A stretch of DNA of 64,000 nucleotides from Roseovarius indicus. GTDB lineage: Bacteria; Pseudomonadota; Alphaproteobacteria; Rhodobacterales; Rhodobacteraceae. The notes under the pieces are model-generated. The model had not been told where the DNA came from. It saw only the letters and a program-made list of their open reading frames with translations, and searched no databases. Location: assembly GCF_008728195.1 (NCBI RefSeq), contig NZ_CP031598.1:1612001-1676000 (forward strand). The letters are read 5' to 3'. Below are positions 35,414 to 44,804 of this stretch, piece by piece. Numbering within the stretch: the stretch's first letter is position 1; the number at the start of each line of letters is the position of its first letter. A program made the translations under genes and the position numbers.

Positions 35414-36897
35414 TGCCACGCGATCAGGTTTCCGTAGAGACATATGAAATGCTAATCGGTGGGCGCTGGACCGGCGCCCATTCCGGCGAATATTTCGACA
35501 GCCATGATCCTTTCACCGGTGAGGTCTGGGCACGTCTGCCGCGGGCCGGCGCGGAAGATGTCGAGAGTGCGGTGGAGGCAGCCGACACAGCTTTCCGAGG
35601 AGAGTGGAGGTCGATGACCGCGTCGAAACGCGGGCTGTTGTTGAACCGCTTTGCCGATCTATTGGCGGATGAGGCCGAGCGTCTCGCCGAACTGGAGACG
35701 CGGGACAACGGCAAGCTGATTGCCGAAATGCGCATGCAGCTCAATTACATGCCGCAATGGTATCGCTATTTTGGCGGTCTTGCAGACAAGGTCGAAGGCC
35801 GGGTCATCCCGATCGATAAGCCGGGGGTGATGAACTACACCCGCGAGGAACCGGTGGGTGTCGTGGCAGCGATCACCCCGTGGAACTCGCCCCTGATGCT
35901 TGCGTCCTGGAAATTGGCGCCGGCGCTTGCCGCGGGATGCACCGTCGTCTGGAAGCCGTCGGAGTTTTCCTCGGTCTCTGCCCTGGCGTTTGGCAGGTTG
36001 TTCGAAAAGGCGGGGTTCCCGCCCGGCGTCGTCAACATAGTCACTGGCCTGGGGCAGGAAATGGGTGAAGCCCTGGTGACGCATCCGAAGGTTGCCAAGG
36101 TTGCCTTCACCGGCGGCGATGCCTCCGGTCGCAAGGTCTACGGCGGAGCAGCGGACAACCTCAAAAAGGTGACGCTCGAACTAGGGGGCAAGTCCGCCAA
36201 TATTGTTTTCGAGGATGCCAAGATGGAAGCCGCTATTCCCGGGCTGGTATCCGGCATTTTCGCGGCGTCCGGGCAGACGTGCATCGCCGGGTCACGTGCC
36301 CTTGTGCAGCGTTCGGTCTATGACGAGGTGCTCGAGAGATTGGTGGACTTCGCGCGCTCAGCACAAATGGGCGATCCGTTGGACCCCGAGACCCAGGTCG
36401 GACCGATCACGACCCAGCCACAGCGCGCCAAGGTGATGGACTATATCAATATCGCGAAGGGCGAGGGCGCGCGTTGCATGCTGGGGGGCGAGGCGCCCGA
36501 TGGGGACGGCTGGTTCGTCGAGCCGACTATCTTTGGCGACGTTCGCCAGGATATGCGGATCGCGCAAGAGGAAGTGTTTGGTCCTGTCTTGTCTGTCATC
36601 CCGTTCGAGGACGAAGAAGAGGCGGTGTCGATCGCCAATGACAGCATTTACGGTCTCGCGGCAGGGCTCTGGACTCAGGATATCGGCCGGGCAATGCGGC
36701 TGCCCGAACGTTTGGAAGCTGGCACGGTCTGGGTGAATATGTATCGCGCGACCAGCCCGCTATCACCCTTCGGTGGGGTGAAGCAATCGGGCATCGGCCG
36801 GGAGAACGGCCAGACCGCCATTAGGGAATACCTTCAGGAAAAGTCCGTCTGGATCGACATGGAAAATTCGATCCCGGCGCCCTTTGTCCAGCGCTGA
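35413..36897 (+). CDS. Aldehyde dehydrogenase family protein (first of two)
   Basis: A 494-residue NAD(P)-dependent aldehyde dehydrogenase, full length. The catalytic glutamate is in LELGGK (about residue 258), the catalytic cysteine in GQTCIAGS (about residue 292), and TPWNSPLM marks the cofactor-binding loop. It should oxidise an aldehyde produced by the GMC dehydrogenase to the carboxylic acid. It begins at the 1-nt overlap with the preceding gene. Confidence 0.93.
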   Translation: MPRDQVSVETYEMLIGGRWTGAHSGEYFDSHDPFTGEVWARLPRAGAEDVESAVEAADTAFRGEWRSMTASKRGLLLNRFADLLADEAERLAELETRDNGKLIAEMRMQLNYMPQWYRYFGGLADKVEGRVIPIDKPGVMNYTREEPVGVVAAITPWNSPLMLASWKLAPALAAGCTVVWKPSEFSSVSALAFGRLFEKAGFPPGVVNIVTGLGQEMGEALVTHPKVAKVAFTGGDASGRKVYGGAADNLKKVTLELGGKSANIVFEDAKMEAAIPGLVSGIFAASGQTCIAGSRALVQRSVYDEVLERLVDFARSAQMGDPLDPETQVGPITTQPQRAKVMDYINIAKGEGARCMLGGEAPDGDGWFVEPTIFGDVRQDMRIAQEEVFGPVLSVIPFEDEEEAVSIANDSIYGLAAGLWTQDIGRAMRLPERLEAGTVWVNMYRATSPLSPFGGVKQSGIGRENGQTAIREYLQEKSVWIDMENSIPAPFVQR

Positions 36898-36934
36898 GGC
36901 GCAGGCAGAGAAGACGCGAAGAGAGGAAGATCAA

Positions 36935-38440
36935 ATGACTAGTCATGTTGCTGCGGCATCCGAACATCCGGATGCCGCCCGGGAATTCTTGCGCCGAGAG
37001 CATGGGCTTGTGATCGGTGCGGACCGTCGCTCGGCAGCTTCGGGGCAAACGCTCGATGTGCTCGACCCCTCCAATGGTTCTTGCCTTGGCCGGGTTCCTG
37101 CCGGGGGCCAAGCGGATGTCGATCTCGCCGTCGCTGCGGCCCGGAAAGCCCTCGACGGGCCGTGGGGGCGCATGACCCCTTCCGACAGGTCGCGCTTGAT
37201 CTGGCGGTTGGCCGAAAGTCTTCTCGACCATGCCGAAGAACTGGCGACGATCAACACGCTGGAGAACGGCAAGCCGATCGGCGACAGCCTGAATGGAGAG
37301 GTTCCCTTTACTGCCGATGTCTTTCGCTATTATGCGGGCTGGGCCACCAAGCTGAACGGCGAGACAATGACCGTCAGCGCGCCCGGCGAGTGGCACAGCT
37401 ACACGCGTCGTGAGCCGATCGGCGTGGTCGGACAGATCATTCCGTGGAATTTTCCCCTGGCGATGCTGGCTTGGAAAGTGGCACCGGCACTGGCATGTGG
37501 CTGCACCATCGTCCTGAAGCCCGCGGAGGCGACGCCCATGGGGGCTCTCAGGCTGGCGGAACTGGCCCTTGAAGCCGGTCTGCCCGAAGGTGTGCTCAAC
37601 GTGGTGACGGGATATGGCGCCGAAGCCGGCGCCGCGATCTCGGGGCACCCGGGGATCGAGAAGGTGGCCTTCACTGGATCAACGGTGACTGGCCGCGCGA
37701 TCGCGACGGCTGCGCTCGGGAACCTCAAGAAGGTCAGCCTCGAACTGGGTGGAAAGGCCCCGACCATCATCCTGAAGGATGCCGATCTGGAGACGGCCAT
37801 CGAAGGCGCTGCCTTTGGATCGTTCTTCAATGCCGGGCAGAGCTGTGGGGCAGGGACCAGGCTGTTCGCGCATCGGGACGTATTCGACCGGGTGGTCGAG
37901 GGCGTTGCCGAGGCGGGCGGCGCCATGCGTATCGGGGCCGGAATCGATCCCGATACACAACTCGGCCCGGTCGTTTCCGACCATCAGCAGGCCCGCATTC
38001 TGAGGCTTCTGGACGAAGGCCGCGCCGACGGGGCAGAGATGATCTGCGGCGGGCGCGCGGCCGATCGCGAAGGGTACTTCATCGAGCCGACCGTTATCAC
38101 GGATGTGACGCCGGACATGTCTGTCATGCGTGAAGAACTGTTTGGCCCGGTGGTTTGTGCCGTGCCGTTCGATGATGATGACCTCGACACGTTGGCCAAG
38201 GCGGCGAATGACACGCAATACGGGCTGGCCGCCGCAATCTGGACCAACGATCTCGGACGTGCACACCGTTTGGCCGCGAGGATCAAGGCTGGAACGGTCT
38301 GGGTCAACACCCACAATTTCAACGACGCGACTATGCCGTTCGGCGGCTTCAAGCAGTCGGGATGGGGTCGTGATCTCGGGGCTCAGGCGTTGGAGCTTTA
38401 TTCAGAAACCAAGACGGTCGCCATCCGGCTGCCGTCATAG
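36935..38440 (+). CDS. Aldehyde dehydrogenase family protein (second of two)
   Basis: A 501-residue aldehyde dehydrogenase, distinct in sequence from its upstream paralogue. IPWNFPLAMLAWKVAPALA, LELGGKAPTI (catalytic Glu, about residue 270) and GQSCGAGTR (catalytic Cys, about residue 304) are intact. ATG at 36935 follows GAGAGGAAGA. Two dissimilar aldehyde dehydrogenases in one operon suggest two sequential oxidations or two aldehydes of different size. Confidence 0.93.
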   Translation: MTSHVAAASEHPDAAREFLRREHGLVIGADRRSAASGQTLDVLDPSNGSCLGRVPAGGQADVDLAVAAARKALDGPWGRMTPSDRSRLIWRLAESLLDHAEELATINTLENGKPIGDSLNGEVPFTADVFRYYAGWATKLNGETMTVSAPGEWHSYTRREPIGVVGQIIPWNFPLAMLAWKVAPALACGCTIVLKPAEATPMGALRLAELALEAGLPEGVLNVVTGYGAEAGAAISGHPGIEKVAFTGSTVTGRAIATAALGNLKKVSLELGGKAPTIILKDADLETAIEGAAFGSFFNAGQSCGAGTRLFAHRDVFDRVVEGVAEAGGAMRIGAGIDPDTQLGPVVSDHQQARILRLLDEGRADGAEMICGGRAADREGYFIEPTVITDVTPDMSVMREELFGPVVCAVPFDDDDLDTLAKAANDTQYGLAAAIWTNDLGRAHRLAARIKAGTVWVNTHNFNDATMPFGGFKQSGWGRDLGAQALELYSETKTVAIRLPS

Positions 38441-38450
38441 GGAGGTCAAG

Positions 38451-39368
38451 ATGGACTGTTTCGAAATCCTCGATCCGCGTTTCGCGCGGTTGATCGACCC
38501 GGTAGCCTTTCTCGAGAAACTGCACGGCGAGAACCGCTGGGCCGAAGGGCCGGTCTGGTTCGGTGACCTGCGCTGCCTGGTCTGGAGCGACATACCGAAT
38601 GACCGGATGCTGAAATGGGAAGAAGAGACCGGCGCTGTTTCGCTTTTTCGCGGGGGAATGGAGAACCCGAACGGCTCGACCCGAGATCGGCAGGGACGCT
38701 TGGTCACCTGTGAACAAGGTGGCCGCCGGGTTCTGCGTAAGGAAATGGATGGGACGGTAACCGTCCTGGCGGACCGGCACGCAGACGGACGATTGAATTC
38801 GCCGAACGACGTGGTGGTTAAATCCGATGGCTCCGTCTGGTTTACCGATCCCAACTACGGAATCATATCTGACTATGTCGGCCGCAAGGCGGCGCAAGAG
38901 CAATCGGGATGTCATGTTTTCCGGCTCGACCCGGCGACCGGTGAGCTTACGGTCGTTGTCGATAACATGGATATGCCGAACGGCCTGGCCTTTTCACCGG
39001 ATGAAAGCACGCTTTACATCGCCGACAGCGGTTGGCTGACCGACCGTAGCGCGCCGCATCATCTGCGCGCCTTTGACGTGGAGGGTGACAAGCTGGGCGC
39101 CTCGCGTGTTCTGGCGGAAATCTCTCCGGGAATTCCCGACGGGCTGCGGGTAGACGTGGAAGGGCATCTATGGGTCAGCGCCTGGGATGGCGTGCATTGC
39201 CTGACACCCAACGGGGAGCTCATCGGAAAAATCAAGGTACCTGAAGTTGTTGCGAACCTCTGCTTTGGCGGGGCGCGCTACAATCGTCTGTTCATTACTG
39301 CCACGACCGGTATCTACTCGGTCTTTCTCAACACGACGGGTGTTAGGTATGCCTCTGCGCTGAATTAG
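38451..39368 (+). CDS. SMP-30/gluconolactonase family protein
   Basis: A 305-residue six-bladed beta-propeller lactonase. The conserved blocks are AEGPVWFGDLRCLVWSDIPN (metal-binding Glu), GRLNSPNDVVVKSDGSVWFT (Asn/Asp), MPNGLAFSPDESTLYIADS and PDGLRVDVEGHLWVSAWDGV (catalytic Asp). It hydrolyses sugar lactones formed by the dehydrogenase step. ATG at 38451 has GGAGG 6 nt upstream. Last gene of the operon. No signal peptide, so cytoplasmic. Confidence 0.93.
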   Translation: MDCFEILDPRFARLIDPVAFLEKLHGENRWAEGPVWFGDLRCLVWSDIPNDRMLKWEEETGAVSLFRGGMENPNGSTRDRQGRLVTCEQGGRRVLRKEMDGTVTVLADRHADGRLNSPNDVVVKSDGSVWFTDPNYGIISDYVGRKAAQEQSGCHVFRLDPATGELTVVVDNMDMPNGLAFSPDESTLYIADSGWLTDRSAPHHLRAFDVEGDKLGASRVLAEISPGIPDGLRVDVEGHLWVSAWDGVHCLTPNGELIGKIKVPEVVANLCFGGARYNRLFITATTGIYSVFLNTTGVRYASALN

Positions 39369-39744
39369 ATCGGCACGGCCGGTTGGGTTCGGTCCTTTCA
39401 GTTCGGCGCTCTTGAACAGGATTGACACGGGGTACGTGCGTCCTTGTTCGCTCCCCACTGACCTTCTCCCCTTGGTGTCCGCGCTAATACGCTGGCGCTG
39501 TTCAATGTCTGGTCCTCTTCCGACCCTCGGTATCACTTTTGCGGGGTGAGCTCGTCGAAGCTCTCACCCATACCGGACCCCGGTGGCGCACGCAGCGAAG
39601 GGCCGCTACGGCAGTTCTCGACGGTAAGACAGACAGGGCGGAATGCAGATGTTCGACACACCTCATTCAACGATCTCTTTTTCTAGGCGAAGCGCGCAAA
39701 TCAAGCAAATGCCCAGGCGTCTCGATCTGCCTGCGATCACTATC
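39369..39744. other. Convergent intergenic region
   Basis: About 375 bases between the end of the gluconolactonase gene and the end of the RND pump gene. A short hairpin (GGTGAG near 39544 with CTCACC near 39564) is present but has no T-run. I see no gene, IS end or strong terminator. Confidence 0.45.
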
Positions 39745-42700
39745 TCAAATGTGCAGTTCCGTCTTTCCGGCCAATTTCTTGTGCGTGCCCGTGAGCTTCA
39801 TCACGAATACGAAGAAGACCGGGGCAAAGATCACGCCGAGCAAGGTTGCGGAGATCATTCCACCCACGACATAGGCGCCGATGGCGTTCTGGCTGGCCGC
39901 AGATGGCCCGGTGGCGATCGCCATGGGTACGACGCCCATGGTGAAGGCCAGAGAGGTCATCAGGATCGGGCGGAACCGGAGGCGGCAGGCTTCGACCGTG
40001 GCTTCGAGCAGTCCTTGCCCTTCGGTGATGAGATCTTTGGTGACCTCGACGATCAGGATCGCGTTCTTTGCGGACAGACCGACAATCGTGATGAGGCCCA
40101 CGGTAAAGAACACGTCATTGGCCAGCCCCAGGGTCGTGACCGCCGCGACCGTGCCGACGGCGCCCATCGGCACGATCAACATGACCGATAATGGGATCGA
40201 CCAGCTACCGTAAAGCCCGGCAAGGCACAGGAAGACGAATAGAACCGAGAGGCCGATCAGGATCGGGGCCTGGCTGCCGCTTTCGATCTCCTGGAGCGAC
40301 TGGCCGGTCCATTCATAGGTAAAACCCGATGGCAGTTCGGCGGCGAGCCGTTGCATCTCGCTCAGCGCTTCGCCCGAGGAGAACCCCGATGCCGCCTCGC
40401 CGTTGATGCGGATGGAGGGGTAGCCGTTGTAGCCCACGATCTGCACCGGTCCGTAGCCCCAGTCGGCCGTCGCGAAGGACGACAGCGGCACCATGCCGCC
40501 CTGCATGTTGCGGACGTTGAGCTTCATGACCTCCTCGAGGCTGGCCCGGGCCTCCGGCTTGGCCTGCACGATGACGCTTTGCATCTTTCCCGCATTGGGG
40601 AAGTCGTTCACGTAGCCCGAGCCAAGCGCGACCGAAATCGTCCGGTTGATCTCTCCGAACGTGACGCCGAAGGCGTTGGCCTTCTCGCGGTCGATCTCGA
40701 GGTTGATCTGCGGGCCGGGTGTCAGCCCCTCGATATACATCTGCCCGAGCACTGGACTTTCCCGGCCGCCTGCCATGATTTGACCGGCTGCTTCCTGCAG
40801 CGCCGCGTTCCCGTTGTTGCCACGGTCCTGCAGGCGAAAGGCAAAGCCATTGCCGGTGCCGAGCCCGGCAATGGGGGGCGGGGAAATCGCGAAGGCGATT
40901 GCATCGCGGATGCCGAAGAGCTGACCCGAAAGCTGGCCGGCGAGGGCGCCGGCGGCAAGCCCGGGCGCCTTGCGTTCCGACCAGTCGTCAAGCGTCACAA
41001 AGCTGATGGCCGAGTTCGGACCCTGCCCCGAGAACGAGAAACCCTGAACGGTCACGATGTCCGAGACACCCTCGGTCGAAAGGGCGATGCCCTCGACCGC
41101 CTTGGTCACTTCGCGCATCCGGAAGGAGGTCGCCTCCGGTGGGCCCTGCATGCTGACGATCAGGTAGCCCTGATCCTCCTGCGGCAGGAAGCCTGCGGGC
41201 ACCCGGGCGTAGAACCATCCCAGCCCGATCACAAGCGCCAGGTAGACCAGCATCATGCGCCCCGAACGGCGGATCAGCCAGCCCACCAGGCCGGAATAAC
41301 CTTTGGACGTGCGGTCGAAGCCACGGTTGAACCAGCCGGCGGGCCCGCGTTTTTCATGGCTGTGTCCTGGCGGAATGGGCTTGAGAAAGGTGGCGCAGAG
41401 GGCCGGTGTAAGCGAAAGCGCAAGATAGGCCGAGAAGAAGATCGAGACGACCATCGTGAGCGAGAATTGCTGGTAAATGATACCGACCGAGCCCGGGAAG
41501 AAGGCCAGGGGCACGAAGACCGCCATGAGGGCCAGCGTAATCCCGACAATCGCGCCCGAAATCTGGCTCATCGCCTTCTTCGATGCCTCGCGCGGAGACA
41601 GGCCCTCTTCCGACATGATGCGTTCGACATTCTCGACCACGACGATCGCATCATCGACAAGAATGCCGATGGCGAGCACCATGGCGAACATGGTGAGCAC
41701 GTTGATCGAGAAGCCTGCGCCGAGCATCACCGCCAGCGTTCCGGCAAGCGCGATCGGTACCACCAGCATCGGGATGACGGTGTAGCGCAGGTTCTGGAGG
41801 AAGATCATCATCACCAGGAACACCAGCGCGACGGCTTCGAGCAGGGTGTGGACCACCTTTTCAATGGATGCGGAAACGAAGGGCGTCGTGTCGTAGGGAA
41901 TGGAGTATTCAACGCCTTCCGGAAAGCTGGACCCGAGTTCTTCGAGTTTTGTGCGCACCCCCTCTGCGGTGTCGAGGGCGTTGCCGGTGGGTGAAAGCTG
42001 AATGCCGATCTGCGCGGCGTCCTCGCCGTTCAGATAGGATTTGAACGAGTAGTATTCGGCGTCGAGCTCTACCTCGGCGACATCGGACAGCCGGACGAGC
42101 GAGCCGTCCTCGCGGGCGCGCAGGACGATGGTTTCGAAGGCTTCTGGCGTGGTCAGCTGGCCTGTCACAAGGAGCGTGGCCTGCGTCTGCTGGCCCGCGG
42201 GGGCCGGTTGAGCGCCGATGGAGCCCGCCGAGACCTGTGCGTTCTGTTCCGAGATGGCAGCAGTGATATCGGTGACAGACAGGTCGAGACCCACTAGCTT
42301 GGCCGGATCGATCCAGATGCGCATGGCGCGTTCGGCAGAGAAAAGCTGAGCCTTCCCGACGCCCGGCACGCGGCGGATTTCGTTGAGCACGTTGCGGGTG
42401 GCGTAATCAGCCAGGGCGATCGACCCGAAGCCCGACTCCTCGCTTGCGAAAAGCGAGACGAACATAAGGTAGCTAGATCCGGCTTCCTCGACCGTCAGGC
42501 CCTCCTGCTGCACCTGTGCCGGCAATGAGGATTCGACCCGCCTGAGCCGGTTTTGGGTGTCGACCACGGCCTGCGAGACGTTGGTTCCGGAGGCGAATGT
42601 CACGGTGATGGTGACAGAGCCGGTCGCGTCTGACGTGGACTCGAAGTAGAGCATGCCCGAGATGCCGTTGAGTTCTTCCTCGATGGGTTGGGTCACCTGC

Positions 42701-42876
42701 TGATACAGGTCTTCCGGCGCTGCGCCGGCAAAACGGGTCGAGATCGTGACCTGTGGCGGGGCCACGTCGGGATATTGCGAAACCGGCAGCGACGGAAGCG
42801 AAAGCACCCCGGCGAGCGTGATGAAAATGGCGATGACCCACGCCAGCACCGGGTTGTCGATGAAGAACTTTGCCAC
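39745..42876 (-). CDS. RND efflux pump, inner-membrane transporter (AcrB/MexB family)
   Basis: A 1043-residue proton-driven multidrug exporter, full length. The N-terminus FFIDNPVLAWVIAIFITLAG and the SQYPDVAPPQVTI segment are typical HAE1 features. The proton-relay aspartates lie in the VLAIGILVDDAIVVVENVERIM helix, the signature of the group. Two six-helix repeats surround large periplasmic loops. It starts with GTG at 42876, with GGAG nearby, 6 nt after the adaptor stop. No TolC-like gene is adjacent, so an outer-membrane channel encoded elsewhere is needed. Confidence 0.96.
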   Translation of the reverse strand: MAKFFIDNPVLAWVIAIFITLAGVLSLPSLPVSQYPDVAPPQVTISTRFAGAAPEDLYQQVTQPIEEELNGISGMLYFESTSDATGSVTITVTFASGTNVSQAVVDTQNRLRRVESSLPAQVQQEGLTVEEAGSSYLMFVSLFASEESGFGSIALADYATRNVLNEIRRVPGVGKAQLFSAERAMRIWIDPAKLVGLDLSVTDITAAISEQNAQVSAGSIGAQPAPAGQQTQATLLVTGQLTTPEAFETIVLRAREDGSLVRLSDVAEVELDAEYYSFKSYLNGEDAAQIGIQLSPTGNALDTAEGVRTKLEELGSSFPEGVEYSIPYDTTPFVSASIEKVVHTLLEAVALVFLVMMIFLQNLRYTVIPMLVVPIALAGTLAVMLGAGFSINVLTMFAMVLAIGILVDDAIVVVENVERIMSEEGLSPREASKKAMSQISGAIVGITLALMAVFVPLAFFPGSVGIIYQQFSLTMVVSIFFSAYLALSLTPALCATFLKPIPPGHSHEKRGPAGWFNRGFDRTSKGYSGLVGWLIRRSGRMMLVYLALVIGLGWFYARVPAGFLPQEDQGYLIVSMQGPPEATSFRMREVTKAVEGIALSTEGVSDIVTVQGFSFSGQGPNSAISFVTLDDWSERKAPGLAAGALAGQLSGQLFGIRDAIAFAISPPPIAGLGTGNGFAFRLQDRGNNGNAALQEAAGQIMAGGRESPVLGQMYIEGLTPGPQINLEIDREKANAFGVTFGEINRTISVALGSGYVNDFPNAGKMQSVIVQAKPEARASLEEVMKLNVRNMQGGMVPLSSFATADWGYGPVQIVGYNGYPSIRINGEAASGFSSGEALSEMQRLAAELPSGFTYEWTGQSLQEIESGSQAPILIGLSVLFVFLCLAGLYGSWSIPLSVMLIVPMGAVGTVAAVTTLGLANDVFFTVGLITIVGLSAKNAILIVEVTKDLITEGQGLLEATVEACRLRFRPILMTSLAFTMGVVPMAIATGPSAASQNAIGAYVVGGMISATLLGVIFAPVFFVFVMKLTGTHKKLAGKTELHI

Positions 42877-42882
42877 TGGAGG

Positions 42883-44151
42883 TTACTCCGCGTCCGGGCG
42901 GGACAGGTCGTCGAGACGCCTGGCGCAGACATCGGGTGCTGCGGTGTCGGGCTCGGCCGGATCCGTCCAACAGACGGGGCCAACAGGGGCGCCGGGGCCG
43001 ATTTTCTGGAAACCGTCGACGATGACCATTTCCCCGCCCGACAGGCCTTTTTCAATTGTCGTAGCGTTGCCGATGCTTCGGCCTGGCGTGACCATTCGGG
43101 GCTGGGCCGTTCCCGCCTCGTCGACGACGAAAACGCTTGCCGCGCCTGACGCGTCGCGGCGTATGGCCTGGCGAGGGACCAGCAGCGCGCCCTGCTCGCG
43201 GGCCTGTTCCACGGCGACGCGGACATACATGCCCGGAAGGAGAAGGCCGTCGGGGTTCGGGACCTCGGCTCGTAGTGTGACCTGTCCGCTGGACCGCTCG
43301 ACCGAAGACTCCGCGAAGAGCAGCTTGCCGGGATAAGGGTAGAGCGAGCCGTCGTCGAGATAGAGTTTCACCTGGGCGGCGCCCGGTTCAACCTGTGTGA
43401 GAGCGCCCGAGTCGAGGGCGCGCCGCAATCGCAGGAGTTCCGAAACGGGCTGCTGCATGTCGGCATAGACCGTGTCGAGCTGCTGAATGGTGGTTACGGC
43501 CTCGCCTTGTGCGGTAACCAGCGCCCCCTCGGTGATGAGGGCGCGGCCGGCACGGCCGGAGATCGGCGCCCGGATTTCGGTGTATCCGAGATCCACTTCC
43601 GCCGCGCGCAACTGGGCGCGGGCTTCCGCCACGCCGGCCCTGGCCTGCAGAAGCTCCGCCTCGGCATTCTCGTAGGCGGCTTCGCTGGTGACGTTCCTCT
43701 GCTTCAGGGAGGCGTAGCGGCTTTCGGTCTGGCGCGCGTCTGCCAGAACCGCCTTGGCGCGTTCCAGTGCGGCGTTTGCGGCCTCGACGGCAATCTCATA
43801 GCGTGCCCGGTCGAGCCGGAACAGCACATCGCCCTTTTCGACATTGCTGCCTTGCTCATATGCGCGGGATTCGATGATCCCTCCAACGCGGGCGCGCACC
43901 TCGGCGACACGTGTGGCAACGATGCGCCCCGGCAGTTCGGAGCTGACGGCCAATTCCTCCGGTTCGGCAACCACGACGCCGACGGGGCTTGGCGGGCGGT
44001 CCTGGGCAGAGGCCGACAGGGCGGACAGCGCGGTTGAAAGGGCCATCAACACGGGGGCGGCAAGCGTAGTCATCTGACGGCCTGTTCGGACGGAAGATCG
44101 GGGCCTCGGGGCGGCGGGAGCAGCGTGGTTTGCGCTGGTGGGAACGGGCAT
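42883..44151 (-). CDS. RND efflux pump, periplasmic adaptor (AcrA/MexA family)
   Basis: A 422-residue membrane-fusion protein. It has the lipoyl half-motif ELPGRIVATRVAEVRARVGGI near residue 70, an alpha-helical hairpin (about 110-180), and the second lipoyl/barrel segment LGYTEIRAPISGRAGRALITEG near 195. There is no lipobox cysteine, so it is likely a soluble periplasmic or signal-anchored form. A start at the inner Met (44073), which leaves a shorter signal peptide, is possible. It forms an operon with the AcrB-type gene. No local TetR regulator is visible. Confidence 0.93.
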   Translation of the reverse strand: MPVPTSANHAAPAAPRPRSSVRTGRQMTTLAAPVLMALSTALSALSASAQDRPPSPVGVVVAEPEELAVSSELPGRIVATRVAEVRARVGGIIESRAYEQGSNVEKGDVLFRLDRARYEIAVEAANAALERAKAVLADARQTESRYASLKQRNVTSEAAYENAEAELLQARAGVAEARAQLRAAEVDLGYTEIRAPISGRAGRALITEGALVTAQGEAVTTIQQLDTVYADMQQPVSELLRLRRALDSGALTQVEPGAAQVKLYLDDGSLYPYPGKLLFAESSVERSSGQVTLRAEVPNPDGLLLPGMYVRVAVEQAREQGALLVPRQAIRRDASGAASVFVVDEAGTAQPRMVTPGRSIGNATTIEKGLSGGEMVIVDGFQKIGPGAPVGPVCWTDPAEPDTAAPDVCARRLDDLSRPDAE

Positions 44152-44227
44152 TTTTCAGAATCCGATTTCGTGGCGGCCGGGAAGGTCGCGAGGGGCGGGC
44201 TGGCTGGCCTGCGGTTCTCTTTGCGGG

Positions 44228-44599
44228 TCACATGTCGGGCCGGAAGCCCGTCCTGGCGGTGGCGCGTTTCGTGATCCAGCCGTTGAGAACGACGAGGACG
44301 AATACGGTCAAGGGGGGCACTGCGTGGCCGGTTTCACCGTGCAGTAGCACCGTCGCCGCCGCTGCGGCCATCACCCCGCAGCCAAGCAGGTTGCCGAATT
44401 GCCGTGCCGTGGGCGACGCGATCAGCACCGCAGTGAGCCATTCAAGCCCGCCGGTGACGTAGTGAAACCAGTCCGGATATCCCCAGCGTTCGTAATCCGC
44501 CAGGATCACGTCAGAGGCGAAAATGTTGAGCGTGCCGCCGATCACAAAGAAAGCGGCGAGAAGGCCGGCATAGATATGGCGCCAAGGAAGAGTTTTCAT
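44228..44599 (-). CDS. DoxX-like small membrane protein
   Basis: A 123-residue protein with four hydrophobic segments: IYAGLLAAFFVIGGTLNIFA, VTGGLEWLTAVLIASP, a GCGVMAAAAATVLL helix and TVFVLVVLNGWITK. This matches the DoxX-like family, often linked with thiol/oxidative stress but without a defined reaction. I prefer ATG at 44599 over an upstream start at 44641. It lies 76 nt upstream of the RND adaptor gene in the same direction and may be co-transcribed. Confidence 0.75.
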   Translation of the reverse strand: MKTLPWRHIYAGLLAAFFVIGGTLNIFASDVILADYERWGYPDWFHYVTGGLEWLTAVLIASPTARQFGNLLGCGVMAAAAATVLLHGETGHAVPPLTVFVLVVLNGWITKRATARTGFRPDM

Positions 44600-44749
44600 T
44601 GGAATGGTCCTGTCTTTCGGCAGTGGACTTGGTCGGGTCACGGCCGGGTTCAGAGGGGCGCGGCGAGGCGGAGCACCGTCGATGTTGTGTGCCCTTCACG
44701 AAAGTGAGGGCACCGGTGAACCTCCGCCAATCGTCGCGAAAACCAGCCA

Positions 44750-44771
44750 CAGGCGGACGATCGTCCGCCTG
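44750..44771 (-). terminator. Terminator-like perfect palindrome after sodB
   Basis: A 22-bp perfect inverted repeat (11-bp arms, CAGGCGGACGA and its complement) about 33 nt after the sodB stop. On the minus strand it is followed a few bases later by GGTTTTCG, a short T-run. This most likely ends the sodB message. Confidence 0.7.
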
Positions 44772-44804
44772 CACCAGGAGAAACGGTCTGCCCGAACCGC
44801 TCGG

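Noticed and set aside
40351..41994. 547-codon plus-strand frame opposite the RND pump gene
   Set aside because: Shadow of the AcrB-type gene; rich in Arg/His/Gly, with no known domain.
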